Shown: positions 17,456 through 27,486, counted from the first letter of the stretch. The stretch is DNA of 64,000 bases from Phocaeicola_A sp036804505 (GCA_036804505.1 DAIRSI010000002.1:62001-126000); one strand, 5' to 3'. Translations and numbers: made by a program. Notes: generated from the letters alone by a model not told the origin.

Positions 17456-19111
17456 TTATCTCATTTCATTAATGGCCTCATCGGCTGCGACAGGTCTTGT
17501 GCGGCGGATGATTGTCTTCAAGTACAAGGAAGGACATGTCCTAGGATAAGTTATCAGCAAGTTATTGAGAGCCTTCCATGACTGGTCGTATTCTTTTATA
17601 TAATTTGATTTATCCTCTCCGCACAAGCCTTTTTTAATGGCCGACAAGTGAAAGACATCACGGAATATCTTATACATCTGCCTGCCGTACTCACAGGTGA
17701 CCTTCACCAGTTCTGTCTGATACTCATTCTGCATCTTTATCTTAGCACCCAGCTCGGCAATCTTGTTCCATGCCTCTACAGCCTCATCTTTCTCCTTCAG
17801 CATCACGGCTACTTTCTGTTTATCATTCGGCATATCAGGAAATGTGATATACTCGTCACGTACCCAAATGCCGGAAACTTCTTCCGGATATTTCCTGCTG
17901 CTGAGTCCCAACAGCGTTGCCTTTTCAGATAACAAGGCTATTTCTCTGAATATCTTTGCATTGGCTGCATCCAGATGAAGTTTCTCCTTGCAATAACGAT
18001 CGAACAAAGACGCTTCACTGGCTTTCGGATTGTTGGCCCATTGCATCAGCACCCATGCATTCAGCTCCGTCCACAATTCATCCTTGATGTAGGGACCTTC
18101 CCATCCGCCGCCGCGTGTCCAGGTCCAGAGACCAACCATCTTGCCTGTCTGATATTCCTGACGAAGATTCCACATCTTCCCTTCATCCCGGCGCGACTGG
18201 TTCTCTTCAAATCCATCAAGTACGCCTCTGGCTATATAGTTCGGAAAAGCACCTTTGCCTTCATATTCACGGGCACACTGTACTTCCACCAACTGCTGAT
18301 GACGGCCCATTCCCAACACTTTGCTAAAAGCATGACCGCGATGGAAATCGCCCTCGCAGTGTTTGATGGCTATCACCAGATTCTTGTGAGGCTCCACACG
18401 GCTGCTGATATATTCATACTTTTTCTCATCGGTATCGAAAGCCCACCAGGTTCTGAAAATCACTTTCTTGTTCAGTTTCACACAAACCTCTTCACGCAAC
18501 AGATTAATCAAAGGGATGATACATTTGTCCGCATCCGCCTTGTTCTGGATGTTCCCGATATGATAGGGAGCATCCTCCAGATAAGTCTCTCCTATTCTTA
18601 CCACAATCCCGTCCATCTGGGGAAACTCCGTAAAGAACTCATGCAATTGATAGCGAAGGATTCTTTGCGTCAAAGTATCCAAGGGATTGCCAAATGTCTT
18701 TTCTATGTGATACTTGCTCACCAAGCGCTTGGGAAGAAGTATCAAATCACTCATGGCATAAATATCAAGACCTTCTTTCTTGCACCCGTTGAACAAGGCA
18801 TGCAGACGCGCAGCCTTGCGGTCCACCCATTCACGGTCGGGCGTTCCGGGAGGCAGTATATCCTTGTCGAACTTATCCCAACTGATTGCCAATGTAGGAG
18901 AATCAAAAAGAAAATAACACTTGGAATTATAGCCCATGGACTTTAGCACTTCAGGCTTGTTGAATTCACTTTCATATAAGGGCTCACCCGGATTGTTATG
19001 AACCATGTCCATGCGGATTGCTATCTTTTGAGCAAAACAAAAAAACACATTGAATAGAGCGAATCCTATCAGGACTGCTTTTCTTTTCTCTTTAATTAAA
19101 ATGTTCATCAT
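17456..19111 (-). CDS. Secreted protein of unassigned family, probable TIM-barrel glycosidase
   Basis: A 551-residue protein with a signal sequence (VLIGFALFNVFFCFAQ). I do not recognise its family. The first 350 residues alternate like a (beta/alpha)8 barrel, with conserved-looking strand ends DGIVVRIGETYLED, KKVIFRTWWAFDTDEK, VIAIKHCEGDFHRGH and VGLWTWTRGGGWEGP. Several Glu/Asp after strands (RIGE, HCEGD) could be catalytic. The overall feel is distantly like GH67/GH20-type barrels with a helical C-terminal region (about 360-551). It is encoded 10 bases upstream of the SGNH-GH105 gene and downstream of an acetylesterase, which supports a glycan-degrading role. Confidence 0.65.
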   Translation of the reverse strand: MMNILIKEKRKAVLIGFALFNVFFCFAQKIAIRMDMVHNNPGEPLYESEFNKPEVLKSMGYNSKCYFLFDSPTLAISWDKFDKDILPPGTPDREWVDRKAARLHALFNGCKKEGLDIYAMSDLILLPKRLVSKYHIEKTFGNPLDTLTQRILRYQLHEFFTEFPQMDGIVVRIGETYLEDAPYHIGNIQNKADADKCIIPLINLLREEVCVKLNKKVIFRTWWAFDTDEKKYEYISSRVEPHKNLVIAIKHCEGDFHRGHAFSKVLGMGRHQQLVEVQCAREYEGKGAFPNYIARGVLDGFEENQSRRDEGKMWNLRQEYQTGKMVGLWTWTRGGGWEGPYIKDELWTELNAWVLMQWANNPKASEASLFDRYCKEKLHLDAANAKIFREIALLSEKATLLGLSSRKYPEEVSGIWVRDEYITFPDMPNDKQKVAVMLKEKDEAVEAWNKIAELGAKIKMQNEYQTELVKVTCEYGRQMYKIFRDVFHLSAIKKGLCGEDKSNYIKEYDQSWKALNNLLITYPRTCPSLYLKTIIRRTRPVAADEAINEMR

Positions 19112-19126
19112 CTATTTCTTTAACAA

Positions 19127-20563
19127 TTACCAATTATCTGTTCTAAAAGGAACCAAGGGCTGCCCATAATTTGTATGGACATTGCAAGGTATATAATTAT
19201 GGAAACCATATCTCACTGCCACAGGAATCCGCACCTTGTCCGACCATACTTTCATCTGTTGTTTGCCTCGATCGAAAGATGCCGAGGCAGGATAAAAGAT
19301 TTTATCTTCACCGGCTATCTCAAAACCTGTAAAATCAATAGATGAATTGCTGTCGAAGTATGCTATGCTGTTACCTGCATCTTCCGTATTATTGAATTTA
19401 ATCAAAGCCTTCCCTTCAGCAATCTCCATTGACTTGAAAGTAGGAGCATCAGCAGGCAATCCTTTGATTCCATAATCATTTCTCAGCGCCATGAATGCAA
19501 GTCGGTCGCCCACGGGCTTCTTATGCCCCGGATGAACACAGACTTCGTTACCGATATCCGTTGTGGCCGCAATGCCTGACAAAGGTATCTGCTTGAGGGC
19601 TTTGTATTGAGCCTCTACAGTCAACGGCATTGAAATATCCTGAGAATTGGAATATCTATACGGTGCCAACTGAACATAATAGAATGGCATCTTCTGATTA
19701 TTCCATTTGTTTCGCCACAGTCTAACCAGCGTGACCATCAGTTTGTCATAATCCTGAGGAGCATTCGTGTTTTCCTCTCCCTGATACCAGATAAAACCTT
19801 TTGCCGTATAATTTATGATCGGATGAATCATTCCATTATACAAAAGCAAGGCCTTCTTGGGTGTTTTCGTTCTGGCCATTACTTTATCCATATTGATTTC
19901 TCCCTTAAGACTTTCCAGACTGGCCTGGTCTATCCAAGCCTCGATAGATGAGCCGCCCCAGCATGACACGATAAGTCCTATCGGTATATTGAGCTGCTGG
20001 GCAAGAGCACGCCCGAAGAAGTAAGCGGTAGCGCTGAAGTCACCCACCGTTTGTGGAGAAGCACATAGCCATCCATCAGACGGACATTCATTTTGAGGAG
20101 TATCCTTAGGAGTCAGCTTCACAGTAAGCAATCTTATCTTGTCGTATTTGGAAGCGTTGGATATTGCATCCAACGCTTCGGAAATAGGCTGGTTAGTAAA
20201 GCCATGAATAGGTATTTCCATATTCGATTGTCCCGAACATATCCAAACTTCTCCTATCATGACATTTTTGATCGTCAAGGATTCTCCGTCATTGAGAGTT
20301 ATCGAATAAGGACCTCCTGCGGACGGAGTCTTGACGGGAACAATCCATTTGCCATCCTTATCTGTGTCAGTTACGAACTTTTCGCGTGTCCACGAAGGCA
20401 TAACCACCACTCTTTTTGCGGTACTTCTGCCCCAAAGCTTAACATGAGTCGATTGCTGAAGAACCATATTATCGCCCACCAGACGCGGCAAAGTAATCTT
20501 TGCCGAAACGTTTCCCACGAAAAAGGAAAGGAAACATAAGGTAATGATAGCAAACTTTTTCAT
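19127..20563 (-). CDS. Sialate O-acetylesterase-type carbohydrate esterase (copy 1 in PUL 1)
   Basis: A secreted SGNH-fold esterase of 478 residues that removes O-acetyl groups from sugars. The signal peptide KFAIITLCFLSFFVGNVSA is followed by a beta-sandwich, the nucleophile block GEVWICSGQSNMEIP, the oxyanion Gly region GLIVSCWGGSSIEAW, the segment GFIWYQGEENT and the late TDIGNEVCVHPGHKKPVGD with the catalytic Asp/His. The name covers a family whose members act on xylan, pectin or sialic acids; which one applies here is unknown. A close paralogue lies at 29124-30557, with the same length and motif order. Confidence 0.9.
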   Translation of the reverse strand: MKKFAIITLCFLSFFVGNVSAKITLPRLVGDNMVLQQSTHVKLWGRSTAKRVVVMPSWTREKFVTDTDKDGKWIVPVKTPSAGGPYSITLNDGESLTIKNVMIGEVWICSGQSNMEIPIHGFTNQPISEALDAISNASKYDKIRLLTVKLTPKDTPQNECPSDGWLCASPQTVGDFSATAYFFGRALAQQLNIPIGLIVSCWGGSSIEAWIDQASLESLKGEINMDKVMARTKTPKKALLLYNGMIHPIINYTAKGFIWYQGEENTNAPQDYDKLMVTLVRLWRNKWNNQKMPFYYVQLAPYRYSNSQDISMPLTVEAQYKALKQIPLSGIAATTDIGNEVCVHPGHKKPVGDRLAFMALRNDYGIKGLPADAPTFKSMEIAEGKALIKFNNTEDAGNSIAYFDSNSSIDFTGFEIAGEDKIFYPASASFDRGKQQMKVWSDKVRIPVAVRYGFHNYIPCNVHTNYGQPLVPFRTDNW

Positions 20564-20572
20564 ATTATTTAT

Positions 20573-22360
20573 TTATAAACGTGCCGGAAATGGTCCTAAT
20601 GGCAACAGATTGGCTGGTACGGAAATGTTCAGCTGGTTCCAATTTGCCTTAAAGGTATTGTTATTTATGGAAAAGACAGGTTTCGAAGCATTCACCTTTT
20701 CATTTTGTTTAGCCATCGAGAAAGTAAATGCCCAGACAGCTTCTTTCACACGAGTCAAATCAAACTCTTTTTCTGCTCCTGCATAAATCACATAATCTAT
20801 CCAGGAATCTTTTCCATCGCCACCCTTTTGCCAATAGCCGGTTTGTCCGTCAAAGCTGGCCTTGAACATCTGAATATTGAATCTCAGCCCATCAAGCACA
20901 AAGGAAAACTTGTCCGACTGGCTTTTCGGCAAAGAAAGAGTCTGAATACTTGATATACCACCCAGTCTGAAACGGATTCTTAAATCCTTCGCATTGAACT
21001 TTCCCGTCTTCAACGGATTCAAACCGATATGCTTATCACCACCATACAGGAACAAATCTATTCCGGACAAAACCGAATTTTTATTCTGTGCACTGAAAAT
21101 GGCAGCCGAACTGAAGTCATAATCATCATGCAGGAACTGTACCTGTAGATACCTCGGACTAGAAGCCGGTCCCCAGTAAGCAACAAAAGGACGACGCTGA
21201 TTCCATAAACAGGAACGATTGGCGGTAGATAATGCATAAGAATTTGTCATATAAGCCACATCAGTAACTTTTGGTTCGGTCGGCTCAAACACATCATTCT
21301 GTATGCGCGGATATTTAGGAGCATTGAACATGGCATAATAATGTGCAGGCATTTCGGGACGGAGAAGAATTTCACTCGCATCATATTCTTTCTTCCCGAA
21401 ATTTACTTTCCCGTTTGAAGCATGATACAACAAGCTGAAAAAAGCGTTTTGGTTCAAGAACGTGTTGTATGAACGACTTTGCGCCCCTACCCACTGGCCC
21501 GAAGGCTTATAGAAATGACGGGCAATGATTCCCCATGCCGTATCATTCAACTCATCGACCATCTTCCTAGCCTGTGGCTCTATAATATGTTGTTTCATAC
21601 GGGTTATCTCGTCCAAAGCTGTGATAGTATAATTGGGACTGTTATATTCAGTAAATCCGCCCTTTTCCTTCGTATAGTCATAAAAACGTTTCAGACGGTT
21701 GAAGGCATAAGTCTGCATATCCGACAAATCAAAAAGATGGGAAACCATATAAGTCACGTAAGTTCCCATAAGTGCTATATTCGTATAACTTGGATCTTGA
21801 TTACGCTTTTCAATGCAACGGGCAGCATTGATCAAGGCCCCTTTAATCTTTGCAACAGTGGTTGCAGGCAGCCGGTCCTTGTGATTCATGTAGATGTCGA
21901 GCAACACCACAGCATTGAAATCAGCCATATTGAAATCAACCGGAGTACGCTTGGTTGCCAAAGGTTCTTCTTTGTAATAAGGCCATACCCCATAAGTCCT
22001 TGATGCTGGATTGGAATCCTGCAAAGCAATTCCGGCAAGAATAACATCGGAAGCTCTTTTGACAAGTGCATCATCCTGAAGACTCAGCAAAGCCAGGGCA
22101 TAATGATGAGTATCCCGAACCTGATGATAAGTCACTCCCACCGTATCAATATGATACTGCCAATGAGTAATTTTTTGCAAGACCATATTTTGTTGAGGAT
22201 CGAAATCAGTACCATCCACATATTTCTTTACGGCAGCTATTTCTTCTGAATTCAAATGAACAGGAGAATATTTGATATATTTATCTCCTTCCCCTCGTAC
22301 TTCAGATAAAAGTCCAAACAGGAACAAGAAATTTAAAGTCAATATAATAATCTTTTTCAT
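20573..22360 (-). CDS. Secreted protein with predicted alpha-toroid plus beta-sandwich (lyase-like), unassigned
   Basis: A 595-residue protein with a signal peptide (IIILTLNFLFLFGLLSEVRG). Residues about 40-330 are helix-rich with aromatic and His pairs (VRDTHHYALALLSL, FTEYNSPNYTITALDEI, AQSRSYNTFLNQNAFF). The rest (about 340-595) looks beta-rich. This two-part plan is that of heparinase/alginate-lyase-like toroid enzymes, with an EYNSP Tyr/Asn segment and a YN segment as possible active-site parts. I cannot assign a polysaccharide lyase or hydrolase family. Directly after susD in PUL 1 and 10 bases before an acetylesterase, so substrate cleavage outside the cell or in the periplasm is likely. 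Confidence 0.65.
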   Translation of the reverse strand: MKKIIILTLNFLFLFGLLSEVRGEGDKYIKYSPVHLNSEEIAAVKKYVDGTDFDPQQNMVLQKITHWQYHIDTVGVTYHQVRDTHHYALALLSLQDDALVKRASDVILAGIALQDSNPASRTYGVWPYYKEEPLATKRTPVDFNMADFNAVVLLDIYMNHKDRLPATTVAKIKGALINAARCIEKRNQDPSYTNIALMGTYVTYMVSHLFDLSDMQTYAFNRLKRFYDYTKEKGGFTEYNSPNYTITALDEITRMKQHIIEPQARKMVDELNDTAWGIIARHFYKPSGQWVGAQSRSYNTFLNQNAFFSLLYHASNGKVNFGKKEYDASEILLRPEMPAHYYAMFNAPKYPRIQNDVFEPTEPKVTDVAYMTNSYALSTANRSCLWNQRRPFVAYWGPASSPRYLQVQFLHDDYDFSSAAIFSAQNKNSVLSGIDLFLYGGDKHIGLNPLKTGKFNAKDLRIRFRLGGISSIQTLSLPKSQSDKFSFVLDGLRFNIQMFKASFDGQTGYWQKGGDGKDSWIDYVIYAGAEKEFDLTRVKEAVWAFTFSMAKQNEKVNASKPVFSINNNTFKANWNQLNISVPANLLPLGPFPARL

Positions 22361-22448
22361 TTTCGTCTTTTTATTATATTGGCAGGGTCCACTGCAAGCA
22401 CAGATCCTGCCAATAATTATTACTAATTAAATACCATTCAAATACTTA

Positions 22449-23927
22449 TTAATAACCTGGGTTTTGCCACATCACTTTGTCATTGTTATAACGCGATATT
22501 TCATCGAAAGGAATGGCAAAGATCGTTCTGAAATCCTGCATGGAATATATTCCACCACCTTCATCTTCTGTCATGAAATGAGCGTCAATTGTTTTCTTGG
22601 CAATACCCCATCTGACTAAATCAAACCAACGTAAACCTTCGAAAGCAAATTCCACTTTCCTTTCTTTTTGAATTGCAGTCCTAAAAGAAGTCTGATCAGG
22701 AATATCGGCTGAAGTCAAAGCTTTCAAGCCGGCTCTTGCTCTGACTTTATTAATGATATTGAATGCTTCCCCATTGGCTGCATAGCCCTCTTCGTTTAAA
22801 CATTCTGCATACATCATCAATACATCCGTGTATCGTAAAATCGGGATATTGATAGGCCAGTCATTTTGAGATTGCGGCTTATAGGAATCATAGTGACAAT
22901 ATTTGGAAATGTAAGCATATTTTGATTCAACCACGCCATTTACTTTTAGGTTTGAGACAGTCGAAATATCCCTTCTCAAATCTCCGTTCTCGTAACTTCC
23001 GAACATGTCCAAAGAAACAGTTAATGCCGTAGAATAACCGGAGAAAGGAATAATCACCTTATCAGCATATCCTTCGGGTATGCAACCTGTAGAGAACATC
23101 TGCCCTTCACCTTTAAGACCTCCGGAGAACTGAACTTCCCAAACTCTTTCTTTTCCATTATCATGAGAATCTGTGAAACAATTAAGATAATTTTCTTCCA
23201 TACCATATAGGCCACTGGAAATAATATCCTGCAAATAAGGTTTTGCCAAAGCAAACTTAGATTGGAACATATACATCCGAGCCAATACACCTTCAGCTGC
23301 ATACTTAGTAACACGCCCTGCATTGCTTCCTGACCAACTTGTAGGAAGAAGTTCTATTGCACTCTTGAAATCCTTTTCTGCAAAAGCGAAAGTTTCTTCC
23401 TGAGTGGAACGAGCTATCGCTTTAGTTTCATCTGCCGTAAGAACCTTATCAATTAAAGGCATTCCTCCAAATAAACAACCCAACATATAATAAGACCAGG
23501 CACGCAAACCGTATGCTTCCCCTTTAATGTAATTTTTTGCATTGGAATCCGTGAAGGTTCCTCCATCTATTTTATCAAGAATAAAATTACATCGGTCTAT
23601 AATCTGCCAAAAGCAAGTCCATCTGGTGGTTAATTCACCATTTTCCGCTGTATCAGTAAACTGGTCGATACCATAAAAATACATGCCACCATATTTTGCT
23701 TCATCACTACGACCTGTCAAGTCACGCAACAAGCTTTGGTTTGATGAATAAATATCCTGCTGCGCGGCGTATGCTCCCGCAATGGCATAAGTAAAATCAG
23801 TTTGTGTCTTGTAAGAACCATCTGCTGAATAGGACGATTCTGGATCCGTAGTAAGGAAATCATTGCAACTAGTCAAAGTAGCACCCATTGCAAAAATGAT
23901 CATTATTTTTTTAATATTGTATTTCAT
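22449..23927 (-). CDS. SusD/RagB-family glycan-binding lipoprotein (PUL 1)
   Basis: Surface lipoprotein that caps the SusC channel and binds the glycan. The lipobox is TLTSCN, after MKYNIKKIMIIFAMGA. The start at 23927 is chosen over an ATG four codons earlier because it gives a standard lipoprotein signal. TPR-like helices of SusD are visible (AEGVLARMYMFQSKFALAKPYL), as is the family C-terminus (RKVEFAFEGLRWFDLVRWG, with NDKVMWQNPGY at the end). The product has 492 residues. It starts just after the susC stop, as is typical of tandem susC-susD pairs. Confidence 0.96.
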   Translation of the reverse strand: MKYNIKKIMIIFAMGATLTSCNDFLTTDPESSYSADGSYKTQTDFTYAIAGAYAAQQDIYSSNQSLLRDLTGRSDEAKYGGMYFYGIDQFTDTAENGELTTRWTCFWQIIDRCNFILDKIDGGTFTDSNAKNYIKGEAYGLRAWSYYMLGCLFGGMPLIDKVLTADETKAIARSTQEETFAFAEKDFKSAIELLPTSWSGSNAGRVTKYAAEGVLARMYMFQSKFALAKPYLQDIISSGLYGMEENYLNCFTDSHDNGKERVWEVQFSGGLKGEGQMFSTGCIPEGYADKVIIPFSGYSTALTVSLDMFGSYENGDLRRDISTVSNLKVNGVVESKYAYISKYCHYDSYKPQSQNDWPINIPILRYTDVLMMYAECLNEEGYAANGEAFNIINKVRARAGLKALTSADIPDQTSFRTAIQKERKVEFAFEGLRWFDLVRWGIAKKTIDAHFMTEDEGGGIYSMQDFRTIFAIPFDEISRYNNDKVMWQNPGY

Positions 23928-23939
23928 ATTATTCCTCAA

Positions 23940-26900
23940 TTAAAGTGTAACATTTATACCGAAAACGAGCCTCTTGCTGATAGGATAAGTACAATAATCT
24001 ACACCCATCATGGTTGTGGAATTACCAAAAGAATTGGATTCAGGCGTATAACCTCTGTAATTGTCAAAGATGGCTACGTTATCCATTGACAGGTAAAATC
24101 TGGCACCTTTAACAATTGAATTCTTCAACATACTCTTCGGACAATTATAACCCAACGTTATATTTTTGATTCTAAAGTATGTAGTATCATAAATTCTTCT
24201 GTCATCGTTATTATCCATCTTCCCTACAGGATTAGGAGTACTTCCGTCCCACGACATATCAAGATTGTGTGCTTTCAAGTAATCAACAGGTATTGGATTT
24301 TCTCCGGCTCCATATATAGATTCATAATCCAATTTATAACAATTGAACCATCTGCTGAATTGGTTACCGCCATTTCCTCCTCCGTTATCATACTGCCGTG
24401 CACCCATGAACATCACATTTCCACCAAACTGTCCTTGAACAAGAATGCTCAGATCAAAATTATTCCAGGAAAAGCGGTTAGTAATACCGTATGTTAAATC
24501 GGGCAAATTGTTACCACATGTAACATAATCATCCGCTGTTATCTTACCATCCTTATTTGTATCTACATATTTTGGATTTCCTTCTTCCTGCCCTGTCATG
24601 ATTGGAACCAGGGCAGTTCCATTTGCATCAAAATCAGAGGCTTTCAATATGCCATCCGTTTTGTAACAATAGAATTGAGAAACAGGTTCTCCTACTTTTG
24701 TCAAGAAACTACCATCCCATGATTTGGAAATGAAATGATCGATTCCACCCATATCCAAAACTTTGTTCTTGTTGGCAGACAAATTCAAAGTTGTTGACCA
24801 ATTGAATTTACCTACGACATTATGAGAAGTTATATCCACTTCCCATCCTCTGTTACGAATGGAACCTACATTTGTCTTGATACTCGAGAAGCCAGTGGTA
24901 TAAGGAATAGGCATACCAAACAACAGATTACTTGTTGTATTGATATAATAATCAAAATTCATTTGAATCCTGTTCTTGAATAAATTGAGATCCAAGCCGA
25001 AATCCAAAGACTTAGTCGATTCCCACTGCAAATCATTATTAGCAATGTTTCCAGGAGCTGTACCCGATACCAGATTTCCCCCCCAAGAAGCATTATAAGT
25101 TCCCAAAAGGGCTTGATATGCATAATCACCTATTCTATCGTTACCGGAAGTTCCCCATGCTGCACGTAACTTAAGTAATGAAATAGCTTTAATATCTTTC
25201 ATAAAACTCTCCTCATTCATTTTCCAACCTGCAGAAATAGAAGGGAACAATCCCCATTTGCAATTAGAGCCGAAACGTGAAGAACCGTCATAACGTGCAC
25301 TCACGTTCAATAAATAGCGGTCTTTAAAATCATAATTAACACGGCCAAAGAAAGATGCATTTGCATAAGTTGTACGTTGAGTACTGGCTTGTGTAGGAGT
25401 AGAAGCGAGATTTAAAGTTTCCAAAGTTTCATAAGGCCATCCGCTTGCAGTGGCAGCAATCAAATAATATTTCTGTTTCTCTGCACTTTGACCCAACAAC
25501 ACATTAACATGATGTTCCTTTATTGACTTATCAAAAGTAAGAGTGTTCTGTATAGACCAATCTCTCGTATTATTTGAATTGCTACTGCCTTTCGTGATAT
25601 TTCCATTAGCATAAGTCACATTTCCTGGTTGGAAAAATTCATAAGTTTCCCCATCATAATTATAACTAAACTGAGTTTTGAGGATCAATCCCTCCATTAT
25701 TTTATATTCACCCCATAGAGATGTCATAAGGCGTAAATACTTAGTATCATCCGTCGTTGCTTTCAATTGTTCTAAAGGATTAGGATAAAGCGGACCAGCA
25801 TTTGTCGGGAACCCCCAATCTCGTGTTCCTTCATTTAATTGCATCAAAGGTGATGTCATTAAAGCATGGTGCAATGGACCTTCCTTACCATTTCCATTCG
25901 ATCCCTTATTAATATCCGCACCACCCTGATCGGAATCAGAAGCCGAAAGGTTCACTCCTACCTGAAGATTCTTTCCAATATTCATGGAAGCATTCAATCG
26001 GGTGTTTATTCTTTGAAAATCAGAATTATAAATAATTCCTTGCTGATCAAAATATCCTGCCGAAAAATAAATACTTCCGACATCTCCTTTAGATGAAGCT
26101 GACAACTGATAGTTCTGAATTGGAGCGGTTCTCAGAATTGCATCTTGCCAATCAGTGAAAGAATTTGCAGATGTCCATGTATCGGGTATCTGATCTCCTG
26201 CTGGCCGGGCTGACTGTGGGTCTTTCATAGAACCGCCATTACGTAAATAATTTAAATTTCTTCTGAACATGTTATATGCCACCCATACAGGACCATCCAT
26301 TATATCCAGTTTTTTCTCTGAATTCTGAAAACCATAATATCCTTCAAAAGATACGGACGGCTTGCCGGTTCCTTTTTTTGTTTCAATCACGATAACTCCA
26401 TTGGCTCCCCTTGCACCGTAAATGGAAGAAGCAGAAGCATCTTTCAATACTTGTACGGAGGCTATATCTTCCGGATTCAAGTCACTCATATTGTTTCTGG
26501 GGACTCCATCAATCACATACAATGGACTGCTGTCACCGTTGATGGTATTCATACCACGAATATGAAGGGTCAGTTCCTGTCCCGGCATACCACCACCTGT
26601 TGCTTGTGCTTGTACACCAGCCAACTGTCCTTGAAAAGCTTCGCCTAAATTGGTGATTACACGATTCTTTACTGCATCATCATTCATTTTGGAGACAGAA
26701 TTAGTCAAGTTTTGTTTTTTCATAGTACCATACCCCACAACAACAACTTCCTCTAATGTTTTGCTATCTTCAGACAATTGAATCTTCAAAGTTGACTTTC
26801 CATTTACACTGACATTCTGAGTTGCAAAGCCAACATAACTTATGACCAGTACTGAGTTATTCGAAATGTCACTCAAAATAAACTTACCGTCTATATCAGT

Positions 26901-27383
26901 TATAGTTCCGTTTGAAGTTCCTTTAACCAAGACACTTGCTCCAATTATTGGCTCTCCATTATTATCGACGACAAGACCACTTATTTTTTTTCCAGAAGGC
27001 CTTGATTGCATTTTTGCCTCTTTAACCAGAATAATATTATCACCTTCTACACGATAAGATATTTCTTTTCCTGCAAAAGCTTCATTCAGGATTTCCTTGA
27101 TTGAATTATTCTTTCTGGAGACTTGGACTTTTTCATTTAAGTTAATCCGATCGCTATTGACAACAAACAGATAACTTGATTGTTGTTCAATTTGATTTAC
27201 AAGCTGACGAACCGTCATGGATTTACTACCAAGAGTTACATTCATGTTCTGAGAATGAACTTCAACGGCAAAGGCTGACAGACTCATCATAATAAATAAA
27301 CAAAAGACTCTCATGATTCGAAAAAAATATTTAAATTCATGATTTAAGGATGCAGGATTCTTCCTACATAAAATATTTTTCAT
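23940..27383 (-). CDS. SusC/RagA-family TonB-dependent transporter with STN signalling domain (PUL 1)
   Basis: A 1147-residue outer-membrane importer. After the signal sequence (to about residue 45) comes an STN domain (NVTLGSKSMTVRQLVNQIEQ...), then a carboxypeptidase-like domain (ISGLVVDNNGEPIIGASVLV), a TonB box region (LEEVVVVGYGTMKKQNL), the plug (GQLAGVQAQATGG, SPLYVIDGVPRNNMSDLNPED) and a large beta-barrel ending FGINVTL. The STN domain is the contact for a FecR anti-sigma factor, so this transporter probably also signals substrate capture to the ECF sigma of PUL 1. The start codon overlaps a promoter box on the opposite strand (see the antisense RNA). Confidence 0.97.
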   Translation of the reverse strand: MKNILCRKNPASLNHEFKYFFRIMRVFCLFIMMSLSAFAVEVHSQNMNVTLGSKSMTVRQLVNQIEQQSSYLFVVNSDRINLNEKVQVSRKNNSIKEILNEAFAGKEISYRVEGDNIILVKEAKMQSRPSGKKISGLVVDNNGEPIIGASVLVKGTSNGTITDIDGKFILSDISNNSVLVISYVGFATQNVSVNGKSTLKIQLSEDSKTLEEVVVVGYGTMKKQNLTNSVSKMNDDAVKNRVITNLGEAFQGQLAGVQAQATGGGMPGQELTLHIRGMNTINGDSSPLYVIDGVPRNNMSDLNPEDIASVQVLKDASASSIYGARGANGVIVIETKKGTGKPSVSFEGYYGFQNSEKKLDIMDGPVWVAYNMFRRNLNYLRNGGSMKDPQSARPAGDQIPDTWTSANSFTDWQDAILRTAPIQNYQLSASSKGDVGSIYFSAGYFDQQGIIYNSDFQRINTRLNASMNIGKNLQVGVNLSASDSDQGGADINKGSNGNGKEGPLHHALMTSPLMQLNEGTRDWGFPTNAGPLYPNPLEQLKATTDDTKYLRLMTSLWGEYKIMEGLILKTQFSYNYDGETYEFFQPGNVTYANGNITKGSSNSNNTRDWSIQNTLTFDKSIKEHHVNVLLGQSAEKQKYYLIAATASGWPYETLETLNLASTPTQASTQRTTYANASFFGRVNYDFKDRYLLNVSARYDGSSRFGSNCKWGLFPSISAGWKMNEESFMKDIKAISLLKLRAAWGTSGNDRIGDYAYQALLGTYNASWGGNLVSGTAPGNIANNDLQWESTKSLDFGLDLNLFKNRIQMNFDYYINTTSNLLFGMPIPYTTGFSSIKTNVGSIRNRGWEVDITSHNVVGKFNWSTTLNLSANKNKVLDMGGIDHFISKSWDGSFLTKVGEPVSQFYCYKTDGILKASDFDANGTALVPIMTGQEEGNPKYVDTNKDGKITADDYVTCGNNLPDLTYGITNRFSWNNFDLSILVQGQFGGNVMFMGARQYDNGGGNGGNQFSRWFNCYKLDYESIYGAGENPIPVDYLKAHNLDMSWDGSTPNPVGKMDNNDDRRIYDTTYFRIKNITLGYNCPKSMLKNSIVKGARFYLSMDNVAIFDNYRGYTPESNSFGNSTTMMGVDYCTYPISKRLVFGINVTL

Positions 27384-27396
27384 AATTTTGTAATGT

Positions 27397-27486
27397 TTTG
27401 ATTAGTTCTTTAATGTTAACTAGTTAGGTCTAATCAAGACCTTGATAGGTTGGAAGGTGTTGGCGCATCTTCCAACTTTTTTGTTT
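27397..27486 (+). ncRNA. Predicted cis-antisense small RNA in the susC leader, PUL 1
   Basis: On the plus strand TAATTTTG at 27383-27390 matches the TAnnTTTG promoter box. About 60 bases later GTTGGAAG (27449-27456) and CTTCCAAC (27469-27476) form a perfect 8-bp stem followed by TTTTTT and more T. A second hairpin (AGGTCT/AGACCT) lies between. The predicted transcript of about 90 nt is antisense to the mRNA between fecR and susC. Small antisense RNAs at this place are known to repress some Bacteroides fragilis PULs (DonS type). No clear -33 box is visible. Confidence 0.6.

Noticed and set aside
27449..27482. Terminator of the fecR gene
   Set aside because: The T-run is on the plus strand; fecR is read on the minus strand, where the hairpin is preceded, not followed, by the run. 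It fits an antisense transcript better.
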